64,000 nucleotides of DNA, from positions 120,945 through 184,944 of the forward strand of contig JALHNO010000003.1 of NCBI GenBank assembly GCA_022843465.1, in the 5' to 3' direction. The translations under genes were made by a program, and so were the position numbers. Each line of letters begins with the position of its first letter. Position 1 is the stretch's first letter. Shown piece after piece: positions 53,882 through 63,660 of this stretch. Below the pieces are notes generated by a model that saw only the letters and a list, made by a program, of their open reading frames with translations, was not told where the DNA came from and did not search any database. This DNA comes from Pseudomonadota bacterium (GTDB lineage: Bacteria; Pseudomonadota; Gammaproteobacteria; Xanthomonadales; Ahniellaceae).

Positions 53882-55609
53882 TCAACCTGGCCGGAATCCG
53901 CAAGCTTCGATCCACTTGCGGACTTTTTCGGAGGCCGACACGAAATCTGGATGCTTGATTGCTAGCTCCGCCTCGTCCAACGATTCCACGTGCTGAGCTT
54001 GCCACGCCGGCCTTGCCTTTCCGGTGGTCAGCCCAAGACAGGCCTCCAGGTCGCCAGCCCACAGGACTTGGGCATCCTGTGGTCGCATGAGGCCATTGAG
54101 CTTTTCCCGTGCTGCCATTGTATTCGGCTTGAGCGATCCGTCAGGCAGCTTGTCTTCATCTGAGACCGCGCACCAAGGGATGTTTAGCTGCTTGGCCATG
54201 CTGGCGAATGCAGGGAGATGATTGACGTCGCCAGCTTGGATAACGGACACGCTGAGTCCATCCAAGTCGAGATTGGCCCGCCGCGTCAGATAAGAACGCA
54301 ACGCAAACGCATCATCCTTCCCCTCGCAGAGTACGACGCGCTGCGCGAAAATCAGTTCATGGCCGCCTCGCTCGTCAAGACGCTCTTGAAACTTGGCAGC
54401 GCTATCTAAACCCTGCACGGAAAGCGTGGCAACACTAGCTTCGTCGCCCGAGCGCGAGAGCTTGGCGATCGTTTGACGGCTGTTGAACGAGATCAAGTCT
54501 GGCGAATGCGTTGTGAGTGTCACTAGCCAGCCGCTCTCGGCCAGTCGGTCAAGAACTGCACGCAACTTTCGGCTCAGGTGAGGATGTAGGTAGGACTCCG
54601 GCTCCTCGAAGAGAAGCGCTACCTTTTGCTTGGAGACCTCCTCAGGGTACTGCGACAACACTTCAAGGCAGGCGATGCGCACAAGGCTCTGCCAGCCATG
54701 GCCCATACGATCTAGCGGAGTGATCGCCCCACCACTGTCTGCAGCGAAGCCGAAGAGCAGCTGCTGGGCCATCCACTCTTCCAAAGTTTTCAGGTCGGGA
54801 CGCAGTTCCATTGACGCTTGTCGGCCAAGATATTGCGACAGGGTTTCCTGCAGCCGCGGCTTCAGGTCGTCCTTCCAAAACGGGAACTCAGCCACTGCGC
54901 TGCGGAAAAAAGCGTGCGCCTTTTCGATAGCGGCGGGCATTGCATGTGCCTTGCCGGCGTAGGGGAAATCCCACTTCGTATCCATAAACTTCCTCACGAG
55001 GAAGTTAGCCAGCCGCTGCAAAGGACCTGTCTTCCACTGGAACAAAGAGACGTGCAGGTTGCTTGGGCGCAGTAACCAGACTTCTGGGCGCGCATCATTG
55101 AGTTCGTACCAGCGGGCATAGCGTTTGGGGGAACCGAACGAATGGTCCGCCCAAGTGGCCTTGTCGTCTTTTGACATGGTCAGGCTGGTCAGCAGTGAGA
55201 GAGGCTTGTCATCGGCGCCCATCAGTGCCGAGGTGTGCGTGTGGTTCCCGTTCCGGTCGGTCTTGCCGACTACGATAGCGCCATGAACCGGTGTGGGATG
55301 TCCAACTGCACCGCGAACGGCAGGCAAGGCGTGTTCGTGGCTAGCTGCGAATCGCAATCGGATGGTGAATGACTTCTCGCGCTCCCCATCGCGCTTGCAG
55401 AAGTAGTCGTGCTCATTCGGCGAAAAGTTGTGAGCCGACGGCCCTTCCATTGTCATGGCGACAGCGTCGAGGACCGTGGATTTGCCGGCGTTATTGGGGC
55501 CGACGATCGCCAATGGACCCTTCTCGGGAAAGTCGAGTGCCAGTCCGCTCAACCCCCGGAAGTTCTCGATTTCGATGCGCGAAAAGCGAAAATTGACGTC
55601 CATCGGCAT
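53882..55609 (-). CDS. OLD-family ATP-dependent endonuclease
   Basis: 575 aa. Walker A GPNNAGKST (residues 37-45), an ABC-type region ending VALLFEEPESYLHPHL (Walker B), H-loop TTHSPDL, then a TOPRIM nuclease domain starting VVLCEGKDD. Overcoming-lysogeny-defect (OLD) nucleases act in phage exclusion; GajA of Gabija belongs to the same superfamily, but no GajB helicase is next to it. It is convergent with the ubiquitin-like operon and is the last gene before the right end. ATG 55603 is an alternative start. Confidence 0.87.
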   Translation of the reverse strand: MPMDVNFRFSRIEIENFRGLSGLALDFPEKGPLAIVGPNNAGKSTVLDAVAMTMEGPSAHNFSPNEHDYFCKRDGEREKSFTIRLRFAASHEHALPAVRGAVGHPTPVHGAIVVGKTDRNGNHTHTSALMGADDKPLSLLTSLTMSKDDKATWADHSFGSPKRYARWYELNDARPEVWLLRPSNLHVSLFQWKTGPLQRLANFLVRKFMDTKWDFPYAGKAHAMPAAIEKAHAFFRSAVAEFPFWKDDLKPRLQETLSQYLGRQASMELRPDLKTLEEWMAQQLLFGFAADSGGAITPLDRMGHGWQSLVRIACLEVLSQYPEEVSKQKVALLFEEPESYLHPHLSRKLRAVLDRLAESGWLVTLTTHSPDLISFNSRQTIAKLSRSGDEASVATLSVQGLDSAAKFQERLDERGGHELIFAQRVVLCEGKDDAFALRSYLTRRANLDLDGLSVSVIQAGDVNHLPAFASMAKQLNIPWCAVSDEDKLPDGSLKPNTMAAREKLNGLMRPQDAQVLWAGDLEACLGLTTGKARPAWQAQHVESLDEAELAIKHPDFVSASEKVRKWIEACGFRPG

Positions 55610-55797
55610 CCTGGATTGCTACGCCCCGAGTCTACGTCGGGTTAATGTCGGACGCTGCGCCTTTCGAGCACCCGTGCAATGCGGCCGTCCTGTGCCGAGT
55701 CGAGCTCGATAAATGAAACTGTCCAATCCCCCCTCTAGCAAAAGTGACCATCAAAATCCATCTACAGACCTGGAGCGTCAGTAGTCGTAAGGTCATG

Positions 55798-55813
55798 CGA
55801 GAAAGTGCACAGT
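55798..55813. repeat. Right end inverted repeat of the island
   Basis: CGAGAAAGTGCACAGT, complementary to 27657-27672 at 14 of 16 positions. It ends 19 bases before the recJ sequence resumes at 55833. Confidence 0.75.
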
Positions 55814-55832
55814 AGGGTTGGCGTGTAAGGCG

Positions 55833-56882
55833 GATCTGGTGCCACTGGATCGCAACAACCGGGTGCTGGTGGCGGCGGGCCTGCGCCGCATCAATGCCGG
55901 TCAGGCATCGGCTGGCGTGCAGGCGCTGATCCAGGTGGGCGGTCGTGATGCGGCGCGGGTGGATGCCACCGATCTTGGCTTTGTGGTCGGACCGCGCATC
56001 AATGCAGCCGGTCGCCTTGAAGACATGCGGGTCGGCATCCTTTGTCTGATCGCCGATAGCCACAGTGAAGCGCTGCAGCATGCGACGGCGCTCGATCGCA
56101 TCAACCGCGAGCGACGCTCATTGCAGACCCAGATGGTCGACGAGGCGGAGTCCTGGCTGGCCCGCCACCATGGCGAAGCGCGTGACCTGCCGGCAGTCAT
56201 GTGCCTGTTCGATGAGTCCTGGCATGCCGGCGTGATCGGACTGGTTGCCTCACGGATCAAGGACAAAGTGCATCGTCCGGTGTTCGCCTTCGCGCCCGCG
56301 GCCGAGGGCAGCGCCGAGCTGAAGGGATCCGCCCGTTCGATCGCCGGCGTGCATATCCGCGATCTGCTCGCTGAACTCGACGCCTCTCGACCGGGGCTGA
56401 TCCATCGCTTTGGCGGGCATGCGATGGCGGCAGGATTGAGCCTGGATCGCCAGCGCCTGGAGGAATTTCAAAGTGGGCTGCTGGAGGTGGTCACGCGTCG
56501 GGTTGATCCCGCGCTGCTGCAGGCCTGCGTGCTCAGTGACGGTGCCATCGCCGCCGCGGACATCGATCTCGCTCTGGTCGAGGCGATCCGTTCTGGCGGG
56601 CCATGGGGTCAGGCATTTCCCGAGCCGGTGTTCGATGGTGCCTTCGAGATCGAGTCGACACGCGTGATGGCCGAGCGTCATCTGGGGCTGCGTCTGCGCT
56701 GTGTCGACAGCGGGCGCGCCTTCGATGCCGTCCACTTTGGCGCCTACTCGGGTACGTCGCCGCGCGGACGCTGGCACTACGTGTTCCAGCCCTTTGTCGA
56801 TGAGTGGCGCGGCGAACGCAGGCTGCGGCTGATGATCCGGCATGCGCTGCCCATCGCAAGCGTGGCCGCCAGTGCAGGCTGA
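55833..56882 (+). pseudogene. recJ: recJ 3' fragment
   Basis: C-terminal 349 codons of the host RecJ: GPRINAAGRLEDM, HAGVIGLVASRIKD and GGHAMAAGLSL of the linker and DHHA1 domain, followed by the OB domain. It resumes exactly at the Asp codon where the left part stops, and carries no internal stop or frameshift, so the disruption looks recent or reversible. The frame is open slightly upstream into island DNA (55818), but without a promoter or ribosome site. Confidence 0.95.
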
Positions 56883-56934
56883 GTTCGCGCCACCTCCTGC
56901 TAAGATGGCAGTCTTTTTCGGGCAGGACCGCGTC

Positions 56935-58057
56935 ATGATCGAGACCAATCCCATCGCATCCCGTATTGCTGATCTCAGCGAGCGCGTCACCGCGCTCAGG
57001 GGGTATCTTTGACTACGACAGCAAGCGCGAGCGGCTCGAGGAAGTAGGCCGAGAGCTGGAACTGCCGAGCATCTGGGACAACCCCCAACGCGCCCAGGAT
57101 CTCGGTCGCGAACGCGCCGCGCTTGAGCGCGTCGTCAACGAGATCGGCGGCCTGACGGCGCAGTTTGTCGAGGCCGCCGAACTGCTGGAACTTGCCATCG
57201 CCGAGAAGGACGAGGCAACCGCAATCGCCGTGCGCGACGATCTCGAGCGTCAGGCCAAGCGTGTCGAGGATCTGGAATTCCGCCGGATGTTCTCCGGCAA
57301 GATGGATGCCCACAATGCCTTCGTCGACATCCAGGCCGGCGCCGGTGGTACCGAAGCGCAGGACTGGGCCGAGATGCTGTTGCGCATGTACCTGCGCTGG
57401 GCCGAGGCACGCGGCTGGAAGACCGAACTGATGGAAGCTTCCGCCGGCGAAGTGGCGGGCATCAAGAGTGCGAGCTTTCGCGTCGAAGGAGAGTACGCCT
57501 ACGGCTGGCTGAAGACCGAAATCGGCGTGCATCGCCTGGTGCGCAAGTCGCCGTTCGATTCCGACAATCGTCGGCATACTTCGTTCACTTCGGTGTTCGT
57601 TTCACCTGAAGTGGATGACGATATCGAGATCGATATCAATCCCGCGGATCTGAAGACCGATGTCTATCGTTCCTCGGGTGCCGGTGGTCAGCACGTCAAC
57701 AAGACCGAATCGGCGGTGCGCATCACCCATGTGCCGAGCGGTGTCGTGGTCGCTTGCCAGATCGAGCGCTCCCAGCATGGCAATCGCGATCGCGCGATGA
57801 AGATGCTGAAAGCCAAGCTTTACGAGTTGGAGGTTCAGAAGCGCAATGTCGAGAAAAATGCGCTCGAGGCAACGAAGGCCGATGTCGGCTGGGGCAGCCA
57901 GATCCGCTCCTATGTGCTGGATCAGAGTCGCATCAAGGACCTGCGCACCGGCGTTGAGCGTACCGATACCCAGAAAGTGCTCGACGGTGATATCGATGAG
58001 TTTGTCACGGCCAGTCTGAAGTCCGGGCTTGAGGCCGGTGCGAAACGCCTGGATTGA
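56935..58057 (+). CDS. prfB: Peptide chain release factor 2, with programmed +1 frameshift
   Basis: Terminates at UGA and UAA. Reading starts at ATG 56935 and meets an in-frame TGA at 57010-57012 after AGG GGG TAT CTT; the AGGGGG acts as internal Shine-Dalgarno and CTT-T is the slippery site. A +1 shift skips T57010 and continues from 57011. The joined product is 373 aa, with the SPF codon-recognition motif (SPFD) and the catalytic GGQ in [14 protein letters not shown]. The mechanism autoregulates RF2 levels. Confidence 0.96.
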
Positions 58058-58108
58058 ACGCCGCTTCAATTCGCGCCGGACAGTCCCCCCGACTATGAGA
58101 ATGCGTCC

Positions 58109-59626
58109 ATGAATGATCCCACTCTGCCACCCGAAGCGCCCGCCGATGAGAACCGTCTGATCGCCGAACGTCGCAACAAGCTGGAGGCACTGCGCGCCGA
58201 GGGCAATGCCTACCCCAATGATTTCCGGCCGGATGCCTTCGCCGGCGATCTGCAGGCGGAATATGCCGATCCCGAGCAATGGAACGCAGCCGGGCTGGAA
58301 GCGGTGGGGCGTCGGGTACGGGTTGCTGGCCGATTGATGGCCAAGCGCGTCATGGGCAAGGCGAGCTTTGTCCAGCTGCGCGATCACAGCGGCGATATCC
58401 AGTTGTTCCTCCAGCAATCCACGCTCGGCGATGTCTACGAGCGCTTCAAGAGCTGGGATATTGGCGACATCATCGCGGCCGAAGGCGTGCTGATGCGCAC
58501 CAAGACCGGCGAACTGTCGGTCAAGGCCGAGTTGCTGCGCCTGCTGACCAAGTCGCTGCGGCCACTGCCGGACAAGTGGCATGGCCTGGCGGACGTCGAG
58601 CAGCGCTACCGGCAGCGCTATGTCGACCTGATCGTCAACGAGGAATCGCGTGCTGTATTCCGGCTGCGCTCGCGGGTGATATCGCATCTGCGCCACTATC
58701 TGGACGAGCGCCGCTTCCTGGAAGTCGAGACGCCGATGATGCATCCGATTCCCGGTGGCGCCACCGCGCGGCCGTTCGTGACCCACCACAACGCCCTCGA
58801 CATGGACATGTATCTTCGGGTAGCGCCTGAGCTCTATCTGAAGCGGTTGACGGTCGGCGGCTTCGATCGCGTCTATGAGATCAACCGCAACTTCCGTAAC
58901 GAGGGCGTCAGCACCCGGCACAACCCCGAATTCACCATGCTCGAGTTGTATCAGGCCTATGCCAGTTACACCGAGGTGATGGACATCACCGAAGGCATGA
59001 TCCAGAGCGCGGCGCGCGCGGTTTGCCAGAAGTCATTGTTCAACTGGGAGGGCAACGAGATCGATCTCGCCCAGCCGTTCCGGCGCTGGCGCCTTGATGA
59101 GGCAGTGCGTCACCACAATCCGGAAATTTCAGCGGCCGATCTGCGTGATCTCGCCGCGATGCAGGCGCATTGTCGTCGTCTCGGCATCCACATCAAGACG
59201 GAGTATGGCTGTGGCCGACTGCTGCTGGAAATTTTCGAGCGCAGCGTGGAACCCAGCCTGATCCAGCCGACCTTCATCACTGCCTATCCGACCGAGGTGT
59301 CGCCGCTGGCGCGTGCCAGTGATGCCGATCCGGAACTGACCGATCGCTTCGAGCTTTTCATCAACGGCAAGGAACTGGCCAACGGATTCTCCGAGCTCAA
59401 CGATCCGGATGATCAGGAGGCACGCTTCCGCGCCCAGGTTGCCCAGAAAGACGCCGGCGATGCCGAGGCCATGCATTTTGACGCCGATTACATACGCGCC
59501 CTGCAGTATGGACTGCCGCCCACGGGCGGGCTGGGTGTCGGCATTGATCGCCTGGTGATGCTGCTGGCTGGCGTGCCGTCGATCCGGGATGTGCTGCTGT
59601 TTCCGTATATGCGACCGGAGGCCTGA
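58109..59626 (+). CDS. lysS: Lysyl-tRNA synthetase, class II
   Basis: 505 aa. OB-fold anticodon-binding domain ([20 protein letters not shown]) then the class II core with motif 2 ([21 protein letters not shown]) and motif 3 ([14 protein letters not shown]). Charges tRNA-Lys. prfB-lysS is a conserved pair. Confidence 0.97.
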   Translation: MNDPTLPPEAPADENRLIAERRNKLEALRAEGNAYPNDFRPDAFAGDLQAEYADPEQWNAAGLEAVGRRVRVAGRLMAKRVMGKASFVQLRDHSGDIQLFLQQSTLGDVYERFKSWDIGDIIAAEGVLMRTKTGELSVKAELLRLLTKSLRPLPDKWHGLADVEQRYRQRYVDLIVNEESRAVFRLRSRVISHLRHYLDERRFLEVETPMMHPIPGGATARPFVTHHNALDMDMYLRVAPELYLKRLTVGGFDRVYEINRNFRNEGVSTRHNPEFTMLELYQAYASYTEVMDITEGMIQSAARAVCQKSLFNWEGNEIDLAQPFRRWRLDEAVRHHNPEISAADLRDLAAMQAHCRRLGIHIKTEYGCGRLLLEIFERSVEPSLIQPTFITAYPTEVSPLARASDADPELTDRFELFINGKELANGFSELNDPDDQEARFRAQVAQKDAGDAEAMHFDADYIRALQYGLPPTGGLGVGIDRLVMLLAGVPSIRDVLLFPYMRPEA

Positions 59627-59754
59627 GGCCAGGAGTTTGTCGGCGGTGCGAAGAGGGGGCTGCAAGTGCCGTCTGATCGCGCCGACGATCGCACTGGCAA
59701 GCGAACACAGCGCATCCGGCGATACCATCGCCGTTGCGGTTTCGGGAGTCTGGA

Positions 59755-60915
59755 TTGGACACCACACGCGCCATCCTGCATGTCGACATGGACGCCTTCT
59801 TCGCGTCAGTGGAGCAGGGTGACGACCCGAGCCTGATCGGCAAGCCGGTCATCGTCGGCGGACTGGGGCGCCGTGGTGTGGTAGCCACCTGCAGCTACGA
59901 GGCACGGCGATTCGGTGTCCGCTCTGCGATGCCGACGGCGCAGGCGCGCCAACTCTGTCCGGACGCGGTTTATCTGACGCCACGGATGTCGCGCTATGCG
60001 GAAGTTTCTGCCCAGGTGTTTGCGGTGTTCGGTGAGATCACACCCGAGGTTGAGGGGCTCTCGCTGGACGAGGCGTTTCTGGATGTCAGCGGCAGTCGGA
60101 AATTGTTTGGTACGCCGCGCGAGATGGCGCTGCGCGTCAAGCAGCGCATCCTTGAAGTCACCGGTCTGCGCTGTTCGGTAGGCATTTCGCACAACAAGTG
60201 GCTGGCGAAGCTGGCGACCGAACTCGGCAAGCCCGATGGCTGCTTCGAGATCGATCACGGGAATCGGGAACGCCTGCTCGATCCCTTGCCGGTCGGCCGA
60301 TTGTGGACGGTCGGCAAGGTCGGGCAGGCGAAGCTTGAAGGCGCCGGCTATCGCACCGTCGGTGACCTGCGGCGGGCCGAATTGGACACGCTGGCGCGCG
60401 TCATTGGCAACCAGGCGGCCCACCTGCAGGCGCTGGCGCGCGGAGAAGATCTGCGCCCGGTGGTTGCCCGTCGCGAAGAACGATCGATCAGTGCCGAGAC
60501 CACGTTCGATATCGATCTGCAGGCCCTGCCCGAAGTGCGTGCCTGGCTGCTCAAGCTCTGTGAACGGGTCACGGAGCGGGTGCGGCGGGCGGGATTGAAG
60601 GGGCGGGTGGTCACCATTAAGCTGCGGACGCCGCCGTTCCACACCGAGACCCGTCAATGCACATTGGGCATCGAGAGCGACGCGACCGACATCATCCACG
60701 CCAGTGCCGTACGCCTGCTCGAAACCTGGTGGCGCGAGCAGTCCAGGCCGCGCCTGCGCCTGCTCGGTGTCAGTGCAAGCGGCTTCGACGCGGACACCGC
60801 GCCGGGCGATCTGTTTGCAGCTGCTGCCGATGGGCGCAAGGACCGGGTTACCGATACGCTGAATCAGCGCTTTGGTAGCGGTACCGTGCGCCGCGCCAGG
60901 TCACTGGATACCTGA
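59755..60915 (+). CDS. dinB: DNA polymerase IV
   Basis: About 386 aa Y-family translesion polymerase. Active-site acids are in ILHVDMDAFFASVE and SLDEAFLDVSG. TTG 59755 with GGGAG at 59744-59748 places the catalytic Asp close to the N-terminus; upstream in-frame TTG 59734 is less likely. The C-terminal little-finger domain is present. No clear LexA box is seen by eye upstream. Confidence 0.94.
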   Translation: MDTTRAILHVDMDAFFASVEQGDDPSLIGKPVIVGGLGRRGVVATCSYEARRFGVRSAMPTAQARQLCPDAVYLTPRMSRYAEVSAQVFAVFGEITPEVEGLSLDEAFLDVSGSRKLFGTPREMALRVKQRILEVTGLRCSVGISHNKWLAKLATELGKPDGCFEIDHGNRERLLDPLPVGRLWTVGKVGQAKLEGAGYRTVGDLRRAELDTLARVIGNQAAHLQALARGEDLRPVVARREERSISAETTFDIDLQALPEVRAWLLKLCERVTERVRRAGLKGRVVTIKLRTPPFHTETRQCTLGIESDATDIIHASAVRLLETWWREQSRPRLRLLGVSASGFDADTAPGDLFAAAADGRKDRVTDTLNQRFGSGTVRRARSLDT

Positions 60916-60938
60916 GCGCTTCGACTACATCGCTTCGA

Positions 60939-62627
60939 TCAGCTTTCCACCGGCTTGGCCGAGTCGCGCAACTCGCGCCGCAAGATCTTGCCGACGTTCG
61001 TCTTCGGCAAGCTGTCGCGAAACTCGACGATCTTCGGTTGTTTGTAGCCAGTGAGGTGCGTGCGGCAATGCGCCTTCACCGAGTCAGCGGTGAGCGCCGG
61101 GTCCTTGCGCACGATGACCACCTTGACCGCCTCGCCGGACTTGTCGTCCGGTACACCGACCGCGGCGACTTCCAGGACCCCGGGATGGGTAGCAATCACG
61201 TCCTCGATCTCATTGGGATAGACGTTGAAGCCCGACACCAGGATCATGTCCTTCTTGCGGTCGACGATGTAGAAATAGCCCTTGTCATCGATGGTGGCGA
61301 TGTCGCCGGTATGCAGCCAGCCCTTGTCGTCGATGACCTTGGCGGTCTCCTCCGGCCGCTGCCAGTAGCCACGCATCACCTGTGGACCCTTGACGCAGAG
61401 TTCGCCGGGTGTGCCGGGCGCTACCTCGTTGCCATCGTCATCCAGCAATATCACCAGGGTCGAGGATATCGGCAGTCCGATCGAGCCATTGTATTCGGTG
61501 TTGTCGAGCGGATTCATGCAAACCGCTGGAGAAGTTTCGGTAAGTCCATAGGCCTCGACCAGGGTGCAGCCGGTGACCTTTTTCCAGCGTTCTGCCACGG
61601 CACGTTGTACCGCCATGCCGCCGCCGAGCGAAAGATGCATCGATGAAAAATCGAGATCGGTGAAACCCGCGGTGTTGAGCAATCCATTGAACAGCGTATT
61701 GACGCCGGTGATCGCGGTGAACTTGTGCTTGCGCAGTTCTTCGACGAATCCCTTCATGTCGCGCGGATTGGCGATCAGGACGTTCAAGCCGCCCAGGCGC
61801 ATGAACACGAGGCCGTTCGCGGTCAACGCGAAGATGTGATACAGCGGCAGCGCGGTGATGATGATTTCTTCGCCGGGCTTGGAGTTGCGACCAATCCACT
61901 CGCCGGACTGCATCATGTTGGCGACCAGATTGCGGTGCGTCAGGATCGCGCCTTTGGCAACGCCGGTGGTGCCGCCGGTGTACTGCAGAAACGCGATGTC
62001 CTCGTGCCCGATTTCGACCGACGGTGCGGCCTGTTGCGCGCCGCTGGCCAGTGCAGCGGTGAAGCGAGTGGCGGCGGGAATGCTGTAGTCCGGCACCATT
62101 TTCTTGATGTAACGCGCGACGAAGTTGACGATGGTCGACTTGGGAAAGCCCAGTAAATCGCCGACTCCGGTGGTGATCACATGCCGTACGGGTGTTTCCT
62201 TCAGCACATCGGCCAGTGTGCAGGCAAAGTTGTCGAGCACGACAATGGCCGCGGCACCGGAGTCGTTGAGCTGATGCTTGAGTTCGCGCGCGGTGTACAT
62301 CGGGTTGGTATTGACCACGGTCATGCCCGCGCGCAATGTGCCGAAGATCGCAATCGGATACTGCAGGACATTGGGAAGCATCAGCGCGACGCGGTCGCCT
62401 TTCTTGAGCTTCAGCACGTTGAGCAGGTACGAGGCGAAGTGTGCGCTGAGGCGGTCGACGTCGTCATAGGAAATGGTCTTGCCCATGCTGTAGAACGCGG
62501 GGCGCGTACGAAACTGGTCGCAGGCTTCGGCCAGCACCGCCACCACCGAGCTGTATTTGTTGACGTCGATCTGCGCGGGAATTCCGCTCGGGTAGCTCGA
62601 CAACCAAAGTGGTGTGGCTTGCGTCAT
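60939..62627 (-). CDS. fadD: Long-chain fatty-acid-CoA ligase
   Basis: 562 aa from ATG 62627 with a GAGGGG-type ribosome site upstream (ATG 62642 is an alternative). ATP/AMP signature [14 protein letters not shown], the adenylate-forming A5 block [10 protein letters not shown] and the GWLHTGDIA motif are all present. It activates long-chain fatty acids for beta-oxidation. Convergent with dinB. Confidence 0.94.
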   Translation of the reverse strand: MTQATPLWLSSYPSGIPAQIDVNKYSSVVAVLAEACDQFRTRPAFYSMGKTISYDDVDRLSAHFASYLLNVLKLKKGDRVALMLPNVLQYPIAIFGTLRAGMTVVNTNPMYTARELKHQLNDSGAAAIVVLDNFACTLADVLKETPVRHVITTGVGDLLGFPKSTIVNFVARYIKKMVPDYSIPAATRFTAALASGAQQAAPSVEIGHEDIAFLQYTGGTTGVAKGAILTHRNLVANMMQSGEWIGRNSKPGEEIIITALPLYHIFALTANGLVFMRLGGLNVLIANPRDMKGFVEELRKHKFTAITGVNTLFNGLLNTAGFTDLDFSSMHLSLGGGMAVQRAVAERWKKVTGCTLVEAYGLTETSPAVCMNPLDNTEYNGSIGLPISSTLVILLDDDGNEVAPGTPGELCVKGPQVMRGYWQRPEETAKVIDDKGWLHTGDIATIDDKGYFYIVDRKKDMILVSGFNVYPNEIEDVIATHPGVLEVAAVGVPDDKSGEAVKVVIVRKDPALTADSVKAHCRTHLTGYKQPKIVEFRDSLPKTNVGKILRRELRDSAKPVES

Positions 62628-62822
62628 TTCGGGTCCCCTCATGCTTTGCGGCGGCTTTCGGCGTTGTGATGGCAGGATGCGCGATCAACTCGATTGCAAC
62701 ATAGTGGGCAATACGGCACAAGCAGCGTCAAGCTGGGCTGCGGCTGCGTTTCCATCGAGGGGGCTGCCTGCCCGGACGATGGTCTGGTGCAATGTGCGCT
62801 GCAAAATTGTCCGGAAATACTG

Positions 62823-62851
62823 TTGACGAAACTGCAGGAGCTCCGTATAGT
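62823..62851 (+). promoter_or_regulatory. Sigma-70 promoter of the tRNA-Ala/tRNA-Glu operon
   Basis: TTGACG (62823-62828), 17-base spacer, TATAGT (62846-62851), about 15 bases before tRNA-Ala. Confidence 0.75.
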
Positions 62852-62865
62852 TTCGGGTCTCTCTT

Positions 62866-62941
<76 letters not shown>

Positions 62942-62950
62942 AGTATGCAA

Positions 62951-63026
62951 GTCCCCATCGTCTAGAGGCCTAGGACACGGCCCTTTCACGGCTGTAACAG
63001 GGGTTCGAATCCCCTTGGGGACGCCA
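62951..63026 (+). tRNA. tRNA-Glu (TTC anticodon)
   Basis: 76 nt with encoded CCA. The acceptor GTCCCCA pairs with TGGGGAC; anticodon loop CTTTCAC gives TTC. Nine bases after tRNA-Ala, so co-transcribed. Confidence 0.96.
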
Positions 63027-63034
63027 CACAAGCA

Positions 63035-63057
63035 AGCCGCCGCAAGGCGGCTTTTTT
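63035..63057 (+). terminator. Rho-independent terminator after tRNA-Glu
   Basis: Seven-pair stem AGCCGCC/GGCGGCT with a GCAA loop, then a T run. Confidence 0.9.
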
Positions 63058-63174
63058 GTTGCGTTGCGCAGGCACCTAGCGCTGGTTACCATCGACGCAT
63101 GATCGGCGTGGGGGCCGGTCAAGGAAGCGATGGATTGCAACAGCCGCGCGGCGAGCGCGGTCAAGGGAGGCGGA

Positions 63175-63375
63175 ATGTTGATTTTGACCAGGCGGGTTGG
63201 CGAGACGCTGATGATCGGAGACGAAGTTACCGTCACCGTGCTCGGCGTAAAGGGAAATCAGGTACGTATCGGCATCAATGCACCGAAGGACCTCGCCGTG
63301 CATCGCGAAGAAATCTTCCAGCGGATCCGTCGTGAGAAAGACGCCGAGTCCGCCGCGCCAGAACCACCCAAGTAA
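63175..63375 (+). CDS. csrA: Carbon storage regulator CsrA/RsmA
   Basis: 66 aa RNA-binding global regulator. [16 protein letters not shown] and the [18 protein letters not shown] block are the conserved CsrA core. GGGAGG at 63165-63170 fixes ATG 63175. It binds GGA motifs in mRNA leaders to control translation of motility, biofilm and metabolism genes. The surrounding tRNA genes are a typical setting. Confidence 0.97.
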   Translation: MLILTRRVGETLMIGDEVTVTVLGVKGNQVRIGINAPKDLAVHREEIFQRIRREKDAESAAPEPPK

Positions 63376-63382
63376 TCAAATC

Positions 63383-63411
63383 TTCCACCGCGGCCGACAA
63401 GTGGCTATCAT
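63383..63411 (+). promoter_or_regulatory. Probable promoter of tRNA-Ser
   Basis: TTCCAC (63383-63388), 17-base spacer, TATCAT (63406-63411), about 40 bases before the tRNA. Confidence 0.45.
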
Positions 63412-63453
63412 GCGCGGCTCGCGCCGCCGCAAGCGCCGCGAGAGCAACAATTC

Positions 63454-63546
63454 GGAGAGATGCCCGAGAGGCTGAAGGGGCTCCCCTGCTAAGGGAGTAT
63501 AGGGTCAAAAGCTCTATCGAGGGTTCGAATCCCTCTCTCTCCGCCA
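63454..63546 (+). tRNA. tRNA-Ser (GCT anticodon)
   Basis: 93 nt with a long variable arm and encoded CCA. The acceptor GGAGAGA pairs with TCTCTCC; anticodon stem CTCCC/GGGAG encloses CTGCTAA, giving GCT. Confidence 0.95.
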
Positions 63547-63598
63547 GACACAAGAAAACCGGCCACTGGCCGGTTTTTTTGTGTCTGGCGGAGAGAGA
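63534..63598. repeat. 65 bp palindrome joining the tRNA-Ser 3' end to its inverse copy
   Basis: Two 32-base arms (63534-63565 and 63567-63598) around C63566, with one mismatch. The left arm starts in the tRNA acceptor region and includes CCGCCA. The centre ACCGGCCACTGGCCGGT followed by T7 is a good terminator for the tRNA. The right arm repeats the complement of the tRNA end. Confidence 0.85.
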
Positions 63599-63660
63599 TT
63601 GTGGACGAGCCCTCTGGTTCGACAGGATCGCCGGGAGCGATCCTGGACAGCCGCAGGCTG

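Larger units (their letters stand above)
27641..55832. mobile_element. 28.2 kb defence island integrated in recJ
   Basis: Everything between the two recJ halves. The left half stops after the codon GAT at 27638-27640 and the right half resumes with GAT at 55833-55835, so the element adds about 28.19 kb. It has subterminal inverted repeats, a recombinase operon at the left end reading inward, and cargo dominated by defence-type genes. No conjugation or phage structural genes are visible, so it is a transposon-like or integrative element moved by its own tyrosine recombinases. The exact crossover within the few shared bases around GAT cannot be fixed. Internal base composition is uneven (the recombinase operon looks less GC-rich than the restriction and ubiquitin-like modules), suggesting cargo from different sources. 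Confidence 0.92.

Noticed and set aside
53882..55609. Gabija system
   Set aside because: The OLD-like protein has no adjacent UvrD-like GajB.
27641..55832. Prophage or conjugative element
   Set aside because: No capsid, terminase, lysis, relaxase or type IV secretion genes are visible.
55818..56882. Independent gene starting in island DNA
   Set aside because: The sequence from 55833 on is the RecJ C-terminal half; no promoter or ribosome site precedes it.
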